A stretch of DNA of 41,669 bases from an uncultured Clostridia bacterium (GCA_947631995.1 CANRNT010000020.1:1-41669), one strand, 5' to 3'. Positions 7,199 through 16,096 are shown, counted from the stretch's first letter. Made by a program: numbers and translations. The notes: a model not told the origin generated them from the letters alone.

Positions 7199-9799
7199 TT
7201 ACGGTTCATTGCCACAGATAAGCTTTCCGCCCGAGTATACCGCGACGTGCTCGGCATTTCCCTGCGAGTAGTCATTGCTCAGGTCAAAATTGCTCCAGTC
7301 GGCTTTGTTTACACGCGCCTGTATCTTCCATACAGCGTCTTTGGCAAGCGTTCCAGAGGAGCAGCTTATACGCAGCCTTGTATCGCAGTCGGTACCGCTT
7401 TGCGAAGAAAATTCGCTCTTTATGCTGTCTGTCATCGCGGTGTAGCTGCCGTCCGCGCCCTGAATTGCGCTGTGGTCGCACGCAAATTGCAAGTCGCCTC
7501 CGCCGTCTTTGGTGAAGAACCAATCGAGTGCAAGACCCGACATATCAATATCTGAACTGCCCGTATTCTTTATCTCGATGTTTATGGTAATGCTTCCGCC
7601 GTTTGAAGAACCGTCACCGCTCAGCGTAACAGTCAGTCCGCCTGCCGAAGCCGAACCACCCGTCGGTACAGACGGCTTCGCGGTGGTAGTCGCTGTTGGC
7701 TTGCTTGGAGCAGAGCCGCCGCCCGTTTCGGTACGTTCCTGCGGCTCGCTGCCAAATACAAGCTTGCCGCTTTCGTAAAATGCAAGAGTGTCAACAGGCT
7801 GAGCCGTGCCCTGCTGGCTTCCCAAGCCCTGATATGACGGGTCGTTAGACGGATCCCACGTTCCTGTCGAGCTTATCCTGAACTGTACCTCGCAGCGGTA
7901 TGCGTCCTGTCCGCCCGGATAGAGCAGCTTGTCGCCGAACGTTATCTCAACACAGTAAATATCGCCGCTCCACGGCACTACCTGACAGCTTGCGCCGCCG
8001 CCCATTGAGTAACCCATATTCACGCTAACCTGCGAGGGGTCAGTCTCCGAAAGGTCTATAAAATATCTCAGCACGGGCTCTTTGCTTACCCTTGCAGGCC
8101 AGCCCGTTTTGTTGTATACAATAGCTTTTATCTCGGTAAAATCATTTCCTGACGCGTTTACACAAGCGTCAATAGAGTATTCCTCTTCAACAGGCTCTAC
8201 CGCGCCGAAGTTTTTCAAAGTCTTTCCGTGATATTTGCTGTACAGCTTTGCAAGAGCACAAGTGTAGCCTGCATTGTAGTCGCACGCCACCTCGTTTGCG
8301 GTGTAATCCGAAACGGTATCGTTGTAACCGTCATTTGCGTCGGGGCCGCCGACCAAAGCACCGTAAAGAGTGTGCCGCGCGGTCTCGGGTGTGTTCATGT
8401 TGTCAATGTACGAACCCTGCGCATTTCTGTGGTGAGGATTTACAGGGAAGTTCTCGCCAAATCCGCACACAAAGCTCCTGCCGCTGCTGCCGAGCGCATA
8501 ATCTATCTGACTTACCGCAAAATCCCAGTATGTATCTTTTTTAGACGACGGGCAGTATTCGCTCTCGCTGTACAGCGCGGCTATGAACGCCTGCGAAGTC
8601 GCATATCTCAGGCTGCCCCATGTGTCCAGCCATGCAAGGCCTTTAGGCGTGTATGTTATCTTTTCGCCGTCAACGCCCACCGTCCAGAAATCAAGGCTCT
8701 TTTCAAGGAATGTACGGTATTCGTCGTCGCCCGTAAGCTGCGTGAGCCTAAGCGCCGCGCCAATGCCGACGTCGTCCCAGCACATAGCCCACTTGTAGTT
8801 GCTGCCTGCCTGCGTGAAATAATCTCCCGCGCTGTCAAGATATTTTTCGTCGCCCGTAGCAGTATAAAGCCACGTTGCTGCCCATGAAAGCTCATCGTAA
8901 AAGCCGCTCCAGCTGTTGTAAAAACCGTTCGCAGCCGTATAGCCGCTGTCGCTTTTAGTGCTTTCTGCAAAGGAGTAAAGCTGTTTTGCGTGCGTAAGAC
9001 ATTCCTCCGAATACTCCGCGTCAATGTCTTTGTATATGACTGCTGTTGCAGCCAACGCAGCCGCAGCCTCACCTACGACCGTAGAGCCTGGCGAGGATTC
9101 CGTTACCTTGTATGACGGTCTGTTCATCTGCATAACCTCGGGAGCGCCCCACCATGAGTGGTCGATGTTGCCGTCACCCACCTGATAATAGAACTCGTTT
9201 TCGGCAGTATGACATTTTATAAGATAATCGCTTATCCACTTTATGTCGCCGAGTATGTATTCAAGCTGACCGCTCTGCTCATAGCTGTCATAGTCCTCGT
9301 AAACGCTCCATGCCAGCATTGAAGCCGTGTACGCCATAGGCAGATTGAACTTCACGTTGTCGCCTGCGTCATAAAGTCCGCCCGTCAGGTCAACGCCGTT
9401 GTCAGCGCCGTCATTAAGTCCAGAATCGCCGCGCCAGTTTGTACGCTCAGTACCGTCAAGCTCGCCCGACCTTTGAAGCTCATAAAATATGAGTGATTTT
9501 TGCAGAGCCTCGCCGTAATTATAGTTGCCCGTGCCCTCTATTCCCTCATACTCCGAAGCGTCCTCGCTCAGACCGTCAGCGGCGTTGGCATGGGGCTTTG
9601 AGGGTCTATCGGCTTCGCTGTCAGCAGACGACTGCGTATCGCTGCTGTCATAAGAGCTGTCAGATAATGACGATGTTTCCTGCTTATTATCTTTATGACC
9701 GCCGTGCAGCGCTACGATAAGTACAGTTACTATCAATGCGATGAATGCCACCGCCGCCGCAGTTACAACCGTAAGTTTCTTTTTATTGATATTATCCAT
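7199..9799 (-). CDS. Membrane-anchored GH9 cellulase with CBM3c and a second CBM3-type module
   Basis: An 866-residue beta-1,4-glucanase. Residues 10-31 are an uncleaved-looking signal anchor, followed by a Ser/Asp linker to about 90. The GH9 (alpha/alpha)6 catalytic domain spans about 92-527: GLYDAGDNVKFN carries the catalytic base Asp pair (D144, D147), PHHRNA gives the conserved His (about 456), and NEVACDYNAGY gives the proton donor E503. Residues about 540-685 form a CBM3c, the module typical of processive GH9 endoglucanases. A Pro/Thr/Gly linker (about 687-718) leads to a second CBM3-like module (about 720-866) that probably binds cellulose. There is no dockerin and no sortase signal, so the enzyme is held by its N-terminal helix, which is unusual against cellulosomal relatives. 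Start ATG with SD GGAGG. It is monocistronic. Confidence 0.95.
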   Translation of the reverse strand: MDNINKKKLTVVTAAAVAFIALIVTVLIVALHGGHKDNKQETSSLSDSSYDSSDTQSSADSEADRPSKPHANAADGLSEDASEYEGIEGTGNYNYGEALQKSLIFYELQRSGELDGTERTNWRGDSGLNDGADNGVDLTGGLYDAGDNVKFNLPMAYTASMLAWSVYEDYDSYEQSGQLEYILGDIKWISDYLIKCHTAENEFYYQVGDGNIDHSWWGAPEVMQMNRPSYKVTESSPGSTVVGEAAAALAATAVIYKDIDAEYSEECLTHAKQLYSFAESTKSDSGYTAANGFYNSWSGFYDELSWAATWLYTATGDEKYLDSAGDYFTQAGSNYKWAMCWDDVGIGAALRLTQLTGDDEYRTFLEKSLDFWTVGVDGEKITYTPKGLAWLDTWGSLRYATSQAFIAALYSESEYCPSSKKDTYWDFAVSQIDYALGSSGRSFVCGFGENFPVNPHHRNAQGSYIDNMNTPETARHTLYGALVGGPDANDGYNDTVSDYTANEVACDYNAGYTCALAKLYSKYHGKTLKNFGAVEPVEEEYSIDACVNASGNDFTEIKAIVYNKTGWPARVSKEPVLRYFIDLSETDPSQVSVNMGYSMGGGASCQVVPWSGDIYCVEITFGDKLLYPGGQDAYRCEVQFRISSTGTWDPSNDPSYQGLGSQQGTAQPVDTLAFYESGKLVFGSEPQERTETGGGSAPSKPTATTTAKPSVPTGGSASAGGLTVTLSGDGSSNGGSITINIEIKNTGSSDIDMSGLALDWFFTKDGGGDLQFACDHSAIQGADGSYTAMTDSIKSEFSSQSGTDCDTRLRISCSSGTLAKDAVWKIQARVNKADWSNFDLSNDYSQGNAEHVAVYSGGKLICGNEP

Positions 9800-9875
9800 A
9801 TGACATATCCTCCGCCGTTATTTTCTATATAATAGCTCATCGTTCCTTACTTACAAACAACACACTTTCCTATAT

Positions 9876-9904
9876 ATTTTATCATACTTTTAAGCCTATT
9901 TCAA
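9876..9904 (-). promoter_or_regulatory. Sigma-A promoter of the GH9 gene
   Basis: On the minus strand TTGAAA (9899-9904), 17-bp spacer ending in TGA, TAAAAT (9876-9881). It leaves a leader of about 70 nt before the ATG at 9799. Confidence 0.7.
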
Positions 9905-9966
9905 CTGATTTCTCAAAATAAGGTCAAAAAGTCCGCAAGACTGCTATAAGCATATCTGCGTCACGC

Positions 9967-9995
9967 TTGACATTTATGATAAAATATAATATGAT
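9967..9995 (+). promoter_or_regulatory. Sigma-A promoter of the TauE/SafE - L,D-transpeptidase operon
   Basis: TTGACA (9967-9972), 17-bp spacer, TATGAT (9990-9995). The region between this and the GH9 promoter is the shared divergent intergenic space. Confidence 0.7.
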
Positions 9996-10048
9996 TTAAT
10001 ATATCATCGGCTTTATTGTACAGAACACAATACGGATAGAGGTCAGTT

Positions 10049-10825
10049 ATGTTACGCTTTATAATTTGCTTTATTGCCGGAACAGGCGCAGGACTGGGAA
10101 CAGGATTTGCAGGAATGAGCGCTGCCGCGGTAATAAGCCCCATGCTTATAACTTTTCTGGATATGCCTGCATACGAAGCAGTCGGTATAGCGCTTGCAAG
10201 CGACGTATTGGCAAGTGCGGCAAGTGCATACACCTATGGAAAGAACAAAAATCTTGACATAAAAAACGGTCTTGTAATGATGATAACTGTGCTGACGTTC
10301 ACAATGCTGGGAAGTTATCTCGCAAGTCTTGTACCCAACACCACTATGGGCAGCTTTTCAGTTATCATGACATTTCTTCTCGGCATAAAGTTTATCGTAA
10401 GACCCGTAATGACGACCAAGGAAGCCATGCATGCGGCAGACCCGAAAAAACGTCTGATACAGTCTATAATATGCGGAATGGTCATAGGACTTATATGCGG
10501 ATTTATCGGCGCGGGCGGCGGCATGATGATGTTGCTGATACTTACGAGCGTTTTGGGATACGAATTGAAAACGGCTGTAGGAACGAGTGTTTTTATAATG
10601 GCGTTCACGGCTTTCACAGGCGCGGTAAGTCACTTTACTATTGGTGGACTGCCCGATCTTTGGTGTCTGATGTGGTGTGTACTGTCAACGCTGCTATGGG
10701 CAAGGATAGCCGCAAGAATGGCAAACAAAGCAAGTCCCGCAGTACTGAACAGAGTTACGGGCATTGTGCTCGCAGTATTGGGCGGAGCTATCCTTATAGT
10801 AAGCATAGTGAGCAAAATAAAATAA
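10049..10825 (+). CDS. TauE/SafE-family anion exporter
   Basis: A 258-residue very hydrophobic membrane protein with the two-halves pattern of the TauE/SafE (DUF81) family. The Gly-rich first helix GTGAGLGTGFAGMSAAAVISPML (about 10-32) and its internal repeat GLICGFIGAGGGMMMLLILT (about 152-171) are characteristic. Members export sulfite, sulfoacetate or other small organosulfur anions; the real substrate is not visible from sequence. The ATG has a modest SD (TAGAGGT). The next gene starts 15 nt after the stop, so an L,D-transpeptidase is probably co-transcribed. A cysteine synthase gene converges on the pair, which is compatible with a sulfur-related role but weak evidence. Confidence 0.88.
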   Translation: MLRFIICFIAGTGAGLGTGFAGMSAAAVISPMLITFLDMPAYEAVGIALASDVLASAASAYTYGKNKNLDIKNGLVMMITVLTFTMLGSYLASLVPNTTMGSFSVIMTFLLGIKFIVRPVMTTKEAMHAADPKKRLIQSIICGMVIGLICGFIGAGGGMMMLLILTSVLGYELKTAVGTSVFIMAFTAFTGAVSHFTIGGLPDLWCLMWCVLSTLLWARIAARMANKASPAVLNRVTGIVLAVLGGAILIVSIVSKIK

Positions 10826-10840
10826 CGGCGGTGAAATAAA

Positions 10841-11794
10841 ATGGAGACAAACAAACAAAACGACAACGACATCGGAGCAAGCCGCAAAAAAGCGGTAATT
10901 ATCATTACAGCCGTTACAGCGGTCGCGCTCATTTTAACGGCGATCCTCTTACTGATACCGAGAAGCTCAAGTAAAGCGTCTCCCCCTGCCGACAGCAATA
11001 TGTCAGGCTCGGATCTTTCTTCATCGGAAGCGGATAATGAAGTAACAACAAAATATACAACTTCGTCAACTGCAAAAACATCTGCCGTGACCACCGCAAA
11101 GACGACGACATCAACAACGCCTGATATCACCACAGTTTCTGAAACGACAACGGAGGAGCAGACAGCAGCGACAGAGGTAACTCAAGAAACAGTACCCGAC
11201 GTTACAGAAGCAGCCGCTGACATTAAGCCTGAGTATGTTTTTCCATTCGATACGGGCGTCAGCGAACAGCTAATAACTGTTGAATCAAGCGGAAGCTCTT
11301 GCACCGTAAGGCTATATCAAAAGGACGGCGGCGTTTGGGATCGAGTATACGAAACATACGGAGCAGTCGGCAGAAACGGCGTTTCTGAAAAAAGTCAGGA
11401 GGGCGACTACCGTACTCCAAAAGGCGTTTTTCCGCTGGGCTTTGCGTTCGGGACGCAGAGGTTAGATGATCTTTCAATTGAATACAGAACAGTCAACGCT
11501 AACTGCTATTGGGTAGACGATCCGTTATCGCCGTACTATAATATGTGGGTAGAAAGCGACACCGTAAGCTGGCAAAGCGCCGAACACCTTATAGATTATC
11601 CGAACAGCTACAAATACGCCGTAGCCATAAACTACAACACCGACCCCATAATCCCGTATAAAGGCTCCGCTATTTTCCTGCATTGCATGACAGCTTCATA
11701 CACGGCAGGCTGTGTTTCGGTACCCGAGGCGGATATGCTGTACATTCTTAAATGGCTCGACAGCGCAAAACACCCTATCATCTCTATTTCGTAA
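10841..11794 (+). CDS. L,D-transpeptidase (YkuD family), membrane anchored
   Basis: A 317-residue protein. Residues 17-40 are an N-terminal membrane helix, residues 41-128 a Thr/Ser/Glu-rich low-complexity spacer through the cell wall, and residues about 140-317 a YkuD-like catalytic domain. The active-site signature is HCMTASYTAGCVSV, with H281 and nucleophile C291; upstream RTPKGVFPLGFAFG (191-204) matches the substrate-loop region of the family. Such enzymes make 3-3 cross-links in peptidoglycan or attach proteins to it. The signature lacks the usual SHGC His next to the Cys (here T-A-G-C), so this belongs to a divergent subgroup and activity should not be taken for granted. It follows the TauE/SafE gene by 15 nt. 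SD GGCGGTG upstream of the ATG. Confidence 0.87.
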   Translation: METNKQNDNDIGASRKKAVIIITAVTAVALILTAILLLIPRSSSKASPPADSNMSGSDLSSSEADNEVTTKYTTSSTAKTSAVTTAKTTTSTTPDITTVSETTTEEQTAATEVTQETVPDVTEAAADIKPEYVFPFDTGVSEQLITVESSGSSCTVRLYQKDGGVWDRVYETYGAVGRNGVSEKSQEGDYRTPKGVFPLGFAFGTQRLDDLSIEYRTVNANCYWVDDPLSPYYNMWVESDTVSWQSAEHLIDYPNSYKYAVAINYNTDPIIPYKGSAIFLHCMTASYTAGCVSVPEADMLYILKWLDSAKHPIISIS

Positions 11795-11800
11795 TAAAAA

Positions 11801-11848
11801 AGACCATATCCGTATGCTAAAGAGCTGTACGATATGGTCTGTTTCTTT
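11801..11848 (-). terminator. Intrinsic terminator shared by convergent genes
   Basis: The inverted repeat AGACCATATC / GATATGGTCT (11801-11810 and 11831-11840) can extend towards the loop. On the minus strand it is followed by a six-T run, so it best serves the cysteine synthase gene. On the plus strand it has a weaker T-rich tail for the L,D-transpeptidase gene. Confidence 0.8.
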
Positions 11849-11850
11849 GC

Positions 11851-12780
11851 CTATTCGTCAAAAAGAGGTGTGGAGAAGTATCTTTCGGCAGTATCGGGAA
11901 GAATAGTGACGACCGTTTTTCCCCTGCCCAGCTTTTCTGCCAGCTTCAGAGCTGCGGCAACGTTCGTACCGCTTGATATACCGCACATTATCCCCTCTTT
12001 GCGCGCAAGATCACGGGCAGTCTGTATCGCTTCTTCGTCAGATACTATGTAAATATCATCATATATTTCCCTGTTAAGGATATCGGGTATTATGCCGTCG
12101 CCTATACCCATTTGCAGGTGCGTACCTATATTTCCTCCTGCGAGTATGGCGGCGTTTTCAGGCTCGACAGCCCATATCACCATATCGGGATATTGCGAAC
12201 GCAGCGTTTCCCCGATACCTGTTATAGTGCCGCCCGTGCCAATGCCAGAACAGAAGCCGTCTATCTTCCCTGCCGTCTGCTCCAGTATCTCCAGAGCCGT
12301 ATGATATTTATGCGCATAGATATTGTTGATATTGTTGAACTGCTGCGGCACAAATACTCTCTCATCTTCCTCTGCCATTTTCATAGCCAGTTCAAGACAC
12401 CCTCTTATACACTTGCCAATATCGCCGTCATCGTGAACGAGCTTCACCTCTGCTCCGTAATGACGAACAAGCTTGCGCCGCTCCTCGCTTACAGAGTCGG
12501 GCATGATGATAATTGTCTTGTAGCCCCGTACTGCTCCTACCAGCGCAAGACCTATACCCTGATTTCCGCTGGTCGGCTCAACGATTATGGTATCTTTATT
12601 TATTTTTCCCTCTTCCTCCGCCTTGCATATCATGTTCAGCGCGGTACGGGTCTTTATAGAGCCGCCAACGTTCAGCCCCTCAAATTTGACAAGCACCTCG
12701 GCATTTTCGGGCTTGTTCATTTTGTTAAGACGTATCATCGGAGTATGTCCGACAGCTTCAAGCACATTATTATATATCAT
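11851..12780 (-). CDS. cysK: Cysteine synthase family protein, PLP dependent
   Basis: A 309-residue fold-type II PLP enzyme. PLP Lys is K43 in GGSIKTRTA, the substrate loop is TSGNQG (70-75), and the phosphate-binding loop is GIGTGGT (179-185). The late segment THLQMGIGDGIIPDIL resembles the CysK substrate-binding region. It should form L-cysteine from O-acetylserine and sulfide. KTR replaces the KDR usual after the PLP Lys, so a related beta-replacement enzyme remains possible. A longer frame begins with TTG at 12798, but the ATG at 12780 has SD AGAGGG (12790-12795) nine bases upstream and is the likely start. Monocistronic, with its own promoter and terminator. Confidence 0.88.
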   Translation of the reverse strand: MIYNNVLEAVGHTPMIRLNKMNKPENAEVLVKFEGLNVGGSIKTRTALNMICKAEEEGKINKDTIIVEPTSGNQGIGLALVGAVRGYKTIIIMPDSVSEERRKLVRHYGAEVKLVHDDGDIGKCIRGCLELAMKMAEEDERVFVPQQFNNINNIYAHKYHTALEILEQTAGKIDGFCSGIGTGGTITGIGETLRSQYPDMVIWAVEPENAAILAGGNIGTHLQMGIGDGIIPDILNREIYDDIYIVSDEEAIQTARDLARKEGIMCGISSGTNVAAALKLAEKLGRGKTVVTILPDTAERYFSTPLFDE

Positions 12781-12812
12781 AAAGTTCTGCCCTCTCAAAA
12801 GGATTTTAATTT

Positions 12813-12841
12813 ATTATAACACGGTTTTACGATAAATGCAA
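12813..12841 (-). promoter_or_regulatory. Sigma-A promoter of the cysteine synthase gene
   Basis: On the minus strand TTGCAT (12836-12841), 17-bp spacer, TATAAT (12813-12818) with an extended -10 TGT. Confidence 0.7.
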
Positions 12842-12891
12842 TAGCCATGAAAAGCCGCCGAATCAAAAAATTAGTGAAAACAGGCTGATTT

Positions 12892-12923
12892 TTTGTACAA
12901 ACAGTCCAATTTTGTGCACAAAA
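12892..12923. promoter_or_regulatory. Pair of palindromes upstream of the adhesin promoter, possible operator
   Basis: Two perfect palindromes of similar sequence, TTTGTACAAA (12892-12901) and TTTTGTGCACAAAA (12910-12923), have centres exactly 20 bp apart, two turns of the helix. They lie about 60 and 80 bp upstream of the predicted start of the surface-protein gene, a position typical of an activator. The regulator is unknown. Confidence 0.5.
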
Positions 12924-12940
12924 AATTGTTCAATATTTTA

Positions 12941-12969
12941 TTGATTATTTTCGAAATATATGATATAAT
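12941..12969 (+). promoter_or_regulatory. Sigma-A promoter of the adhesin gene
   Basis: TTGATT (12941-12946), 17-bp spacer, TATAAT (12964-12969) with extended -10 TGA. It leaves a leader of about 67 nt. Confidence 0.7.
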
Positions 12970-13042
12970 GATAAAAGATATACACTAAAGCAATTACGAT
13001 TATTCGCAAAAAATCGAAATTCAAAGTAAAGGAAATGAGACA

Positions 13043-16000
13043 ATGAAAAAGAAACTTAACAAACGCTTGGTATGCGGCGCGACTGCGCTGCTGCTCGCGG
13101 CGGCTGTTATGCTGCCGACTTCGTTAGCTTCCGCTGCCGAAGAAGAATTCAAAAATTATCTCAACGAAGAAGGCTCGGAAACGACAAAATCTACTCTGCT
13201 CGTTGGCGATATTTCTCCTGATAAAGCAGATACGTTTGAAGGTACAGTACAAAATCTTGAGGACAAGTATCTTCTCGGTGTGGCATCGGAGTTTAGTGTT
13301 TTTCTTAATGGCGATTTTACGGTTAAGGAGAGCGATACTGAAGGTCGCGCTGCGATCGGCGGAGATTTAATTCAAGAAACCACATTTAACTATGAAATTG
13401 GCAAGGGAGAAGCCGAAACCTATATTCCTATAGATGCACTTCTTGGTAATTCTAATTTTGCCAATATTGTTTTAGCCGGAACTACGAATAAAGAGATCGC
13501 CGATTTTTATTATGATGATCTAAATGAACAAAAGCAGTCAAAAAAGAAGATCGTACTTCAATCCAGCAAAGCAATTACCGATGGTGTTATCCCGGAACAA
13601 TCAAACAATCGTATTGACCAGTCGCAAGCTTATATCAGCGACTTAATCGATTTTGAAAAATCCTTTAAACTTATTACAGAAAGAAGCGAATTGCTTGCAG
13701 AGCAGCCTTCAAACGGCACGGTTGATTTTATAACAGATAGTGATGGTAAAACAAGGGCTGTTTTTACTTATACAGGTAAAGAGACTACGGCAGAGTCTGT
13801 TTATTTTGATCTTGCTGACAAGGAACTTGAAAAATTTAAAGATGCTCAGATAGTTGAATTTAAAAATATCCCCAAGCTTCCAACTGCCAGAGACATTGTC
13901 AAAACCTCTAAAGTAGGTGACAGAAGAACAGCTACTACGGACAATTGGGAATATGCTTATATCGTTGTAAATATCAAAGGAACCGATAATTTTAATGGTT
14001 ATGCCCCTGCTTCCGTTAAAGATGATACTGCTGTTTTTTTGGCAGATCCAAGTTACGAAGAAAAATTTACTATTATTAATGATACTTATGTTTCAAGAGA
14101 GAATGACACAGAAATTCCAAAGAATAATAAGCCGGGTACTGACAGTATCATTTATAACTTGCCTAACGCTACAAAGGTAGTACTTGTAACTAATTTCCAA
14201 GGCTCTATTCTCGCGCCTAGGGCTCACGTTACCGATTATGCTTATGAATATCTAGATAAAGCAGTAAACCCTCGCGGTCACCTCTCAGGAGCGCTTATTG
14301 CTCAAAGTTTTAGCGGCTCAACACAGTTTACGTTCCGCACTTGCCGTGCGCCGTTCTCGCTGATAAAGAAGGACGAAAAGATAGAGCAGGAGCTTACGTT
14401 TACAAAGGAATGGGACTGTTCGACTGACATACTCCCCTCTGCTGAAACATTCATGAAATGGCTTACCGTCAAGGAGGGCGGAGAAACTCTTACATTGGAT
14501 ACTGACTACACTATTGAGGTAGACACAGAGGGAACTGAATGGACTGTAACCGTGACTATCCTCGATTACAATGACGACGCTGTTTATACTGTCACAGAAA
14601 CTCTCGCAGACGGTTATGAGGAAGCATTCACGAGCAGCGGTGATGTTACGCTCGGCACTAAAGACGCTAAGATCATCATCACCAACACTCTCAAAGATAT
14701 TGACAGCGTTACTGTAACGGTCAACAAAGAGTGGGTAGAAACCAATAATCCCAATACTGCTGCTGCTCACGCTGATGTTAAAGCAAATGTTGAAATAACC
14801 TGCGGAAGCGAAACCGTTTACGATGAAGATATAACCCTTACAGACCCTGATTGGTCGTGGACTTATCCTGATGAACTTCCCGCTTATGAGTGGGTCAAGA
14901 ACTCTGACGGTACTCTCTCTAAGAACGAGCTCACTTATGATGTAGATGTAACAGAAGTAACAATTGGCGGCTATATTACGACATACAAAACCGACAAAGA
15001 CAGCAACAATAATATAACCGTAACAATAACAAACACTTATAACTACGGTCAGCTCCTTGGCAAACTTACGGTCAACAAAAACTGGGAAGGCTATGAAGGT
15101 CTTGGCGGTCACCCGAATATATCGTTTGAGCTTACCGATTCTGCCGGAAATTCGTACAGCGGCAAGTGGACGACAGGTGATACCGTATATGTATTTGAAA
15201 ATCTTCCCGTATATGACGGCGAAAATCTGATGAAATACACATTGTCAGAAACTATTTCCGCTAAGAATAACGATTTCAACGAAGTAACGATAGTTAAAAA
15301 TCCCTTTACCCTCTCACAAAATGGTGACGATTTTACTGCCGAAGTTACGGTAACAAACGAATATATCGCTTACGATCCGCTTGAGATCACTAAGATATGG
15401 GATACATCTGCTAACTCAAGCGCAGTTATACCTGACAGCATAGATGTAGAGATAACGGGTACGGCAAACGGCGAAGTAGTTATCGAAAAGGACTTAACAA
15501 TTAAACCCGAGGACTACGATGTCACCAATGACGGAAAAACTTGGTCGTACACTATTACAGATCTGCCGAAGTATTATTTCATTAACAGCGAACCTTGTGA
15601 GATAACCTATCAGATAAAGGAAACCAACATTGAAGGCTTTACATCGTCAGCCGAGAATCCTGTTGATATTGTTGACGGAGCAGTTACCATAACAAATACT
15701 GCTGATAAAATTGAAGAATCTTCCGATGATTCAGACAGCTCAGAAAGCGGCAGCGACATCGACACAGAGGATTCCGACAGCTCTGACAGCAGCAGCGACA
15801 TCGACACAGAGGATTCCGACAGCTCTGACAGCACAGGCGATTCAGATGATACCTCAAATGATGACACCAGCAGCTCCGAAAGTGACAATGATTCCGGTTT
15901 GGGAAATCAGGACGCTTCCAACGGCAGCAGCGGCGGAGTCGGCACAGGTACAGGCTCTAACAGCAAGAACGACAACAGCCCTAAGACAGGACGTACAGTT

Positions 16001-16069
16001 GGTGCTCTTATGCTTGCGGCGACAGCGCTGTCAATGGCAGTTGTAGCTTCAAAGAAGAAAAAGTCATAA
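13043..16069 (+). CDS. Sortase-anchored surface protein: choice-of-anchor A domain plus four Cna-B domains
   Basis: A 1008-residue wall protein. A signal peptide ends near residue 32 (SLASAA). Residues about 60-440 form a choice-of-anchor A adhesive domain (FSVFLNGDF, RAAIGGDL, VTNFQGSILAPRAHV, GHLSGALIAQSF). Four Cna-B-like domains follow (about 445-890), starting near FTKEW, VNKEW, VNKNW and ITKIW; each has a Glu (TVTET, LSET, QIKET or similar) and ends in TNT or TNEY, the pieces needed for Lys-Asn isopeptide bonds. A Ser/Asp-rich stalk (about 893-970) precedes the sorting signal SPKTG (979-983), a hydrophobic helix and KKKK. SPKTG differs from LPXTG, so a sortase of matching specificity is needed; none is in the window. 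The first 1300 bp are clearly richer in A+T than the Cna-B part, suggesting domain exchange. SD AAAGGAAA, ATG start. Confidence 0.93.
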   Translation: MKKKLNKRLVCGATALLLAAAVMLPTSLASAAEEEFKNYLNEEGSETTKSTLLVGDISPDKADTFEGTVQNLEDKYLLGVASEFSVFLNGDFTVKESDTEGRAAIGGDLIQETTFNYEIGKGEAETYIPIDALLGNSNFANIVLAGTTNKEIADFYYDDLNEQKQSKKKIVLQSSKAITDGVIPEQSNNRIDQSQAYISDLIDFEKSFKLITERSELLAEQPSNGTVDFITDSDGKTRAVFTYTGKETTAESVYFDLADKELEKFKDAQIVEFKNIPKLPTARDIVKTSKVGDRRTATTDNWEYAYIVVNIKGTDNFNGYAPASVKDDTAVFLADPSYEEKFTIINDTYVSRENDTEIPKNNKPGTDSIIYNLPNATKVVLVTNFQGSILAPRAHVTDYAYEYLDKAVNPRGHLSGALIAQSFSGSTQFTFRTCRAPFSLIKKDEKIEQELTFTKEWDCSTDILPSAETFMKWLTVKEGGETLTLDTDYTIEVDTEGTEWTVTVTILDYNDDAVYTVTETLADGYEEAFTSSGDVTLGTKDAKIIITNTLKDIDSVTVTVNKEWVETNNPNTAAAHADVKANVEITCGSETVYDEDITLTDPDWSWTYPDELPAYEWVKNSDGTLSKNELTYDVDVTEVTIGGYITTYKTDKDSNNNITVTITNTYNYGQLLGKLTVNKNWEGYEGLGGHPNISFELTDSAGNSYSGKWTTGDTVYVFENLPVYDGENLMKYTLSETISAKNNDFNEVTIVKNPFTLSQNGDDFTAEVTVTNEYIAYDPLEITKIWDTSANSSAVIPDSIDVEITGTANGEVVIEKDLTIKPEDYDVTNDGKTWSYTITDLPKYYFINSEPCEITYQIKETNIEGFTSSAENPVDIVDGAVTITNTADKIEESSDDSDSSESGSDIDTEDSDSSDSSSDIDTEDSDSSDSTGDSDDTSNDDTSSSESDNDSGLGNQDASNGSSGGVGTGTGSNSKNDNSPKTGRTVGALMLAATALSMAVVASKKKKS
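15752..15832 (+). repeat. 42-bp tandem duplication in the Ser/Asp stalk
   Basis: A 42-bp unit encoding S-D-I-D-T-E-D-S-D-S-S-D-S-S begins at 15752 and again at 15794, almost identical at DNA level. This points to recent slippage that changes stalk length. Confidence 0.85.
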
Positions 16070-16096
16070 AGTCGATTTCTGATACAACTTAACAAA

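Noticed and set aside
8228-8887. Plus-strand open frame of 219 codons inside the GH9 gene
   Set aside because: It is antisense to the GH9 catalytic domain, which keeps all catalytic motifs on the minus strand.
14318-15112. Minus-strand open frame of 264 codons inside the adhesin gene
   Set aside because: No SD, and antisense to well-formed Cna-B domains.
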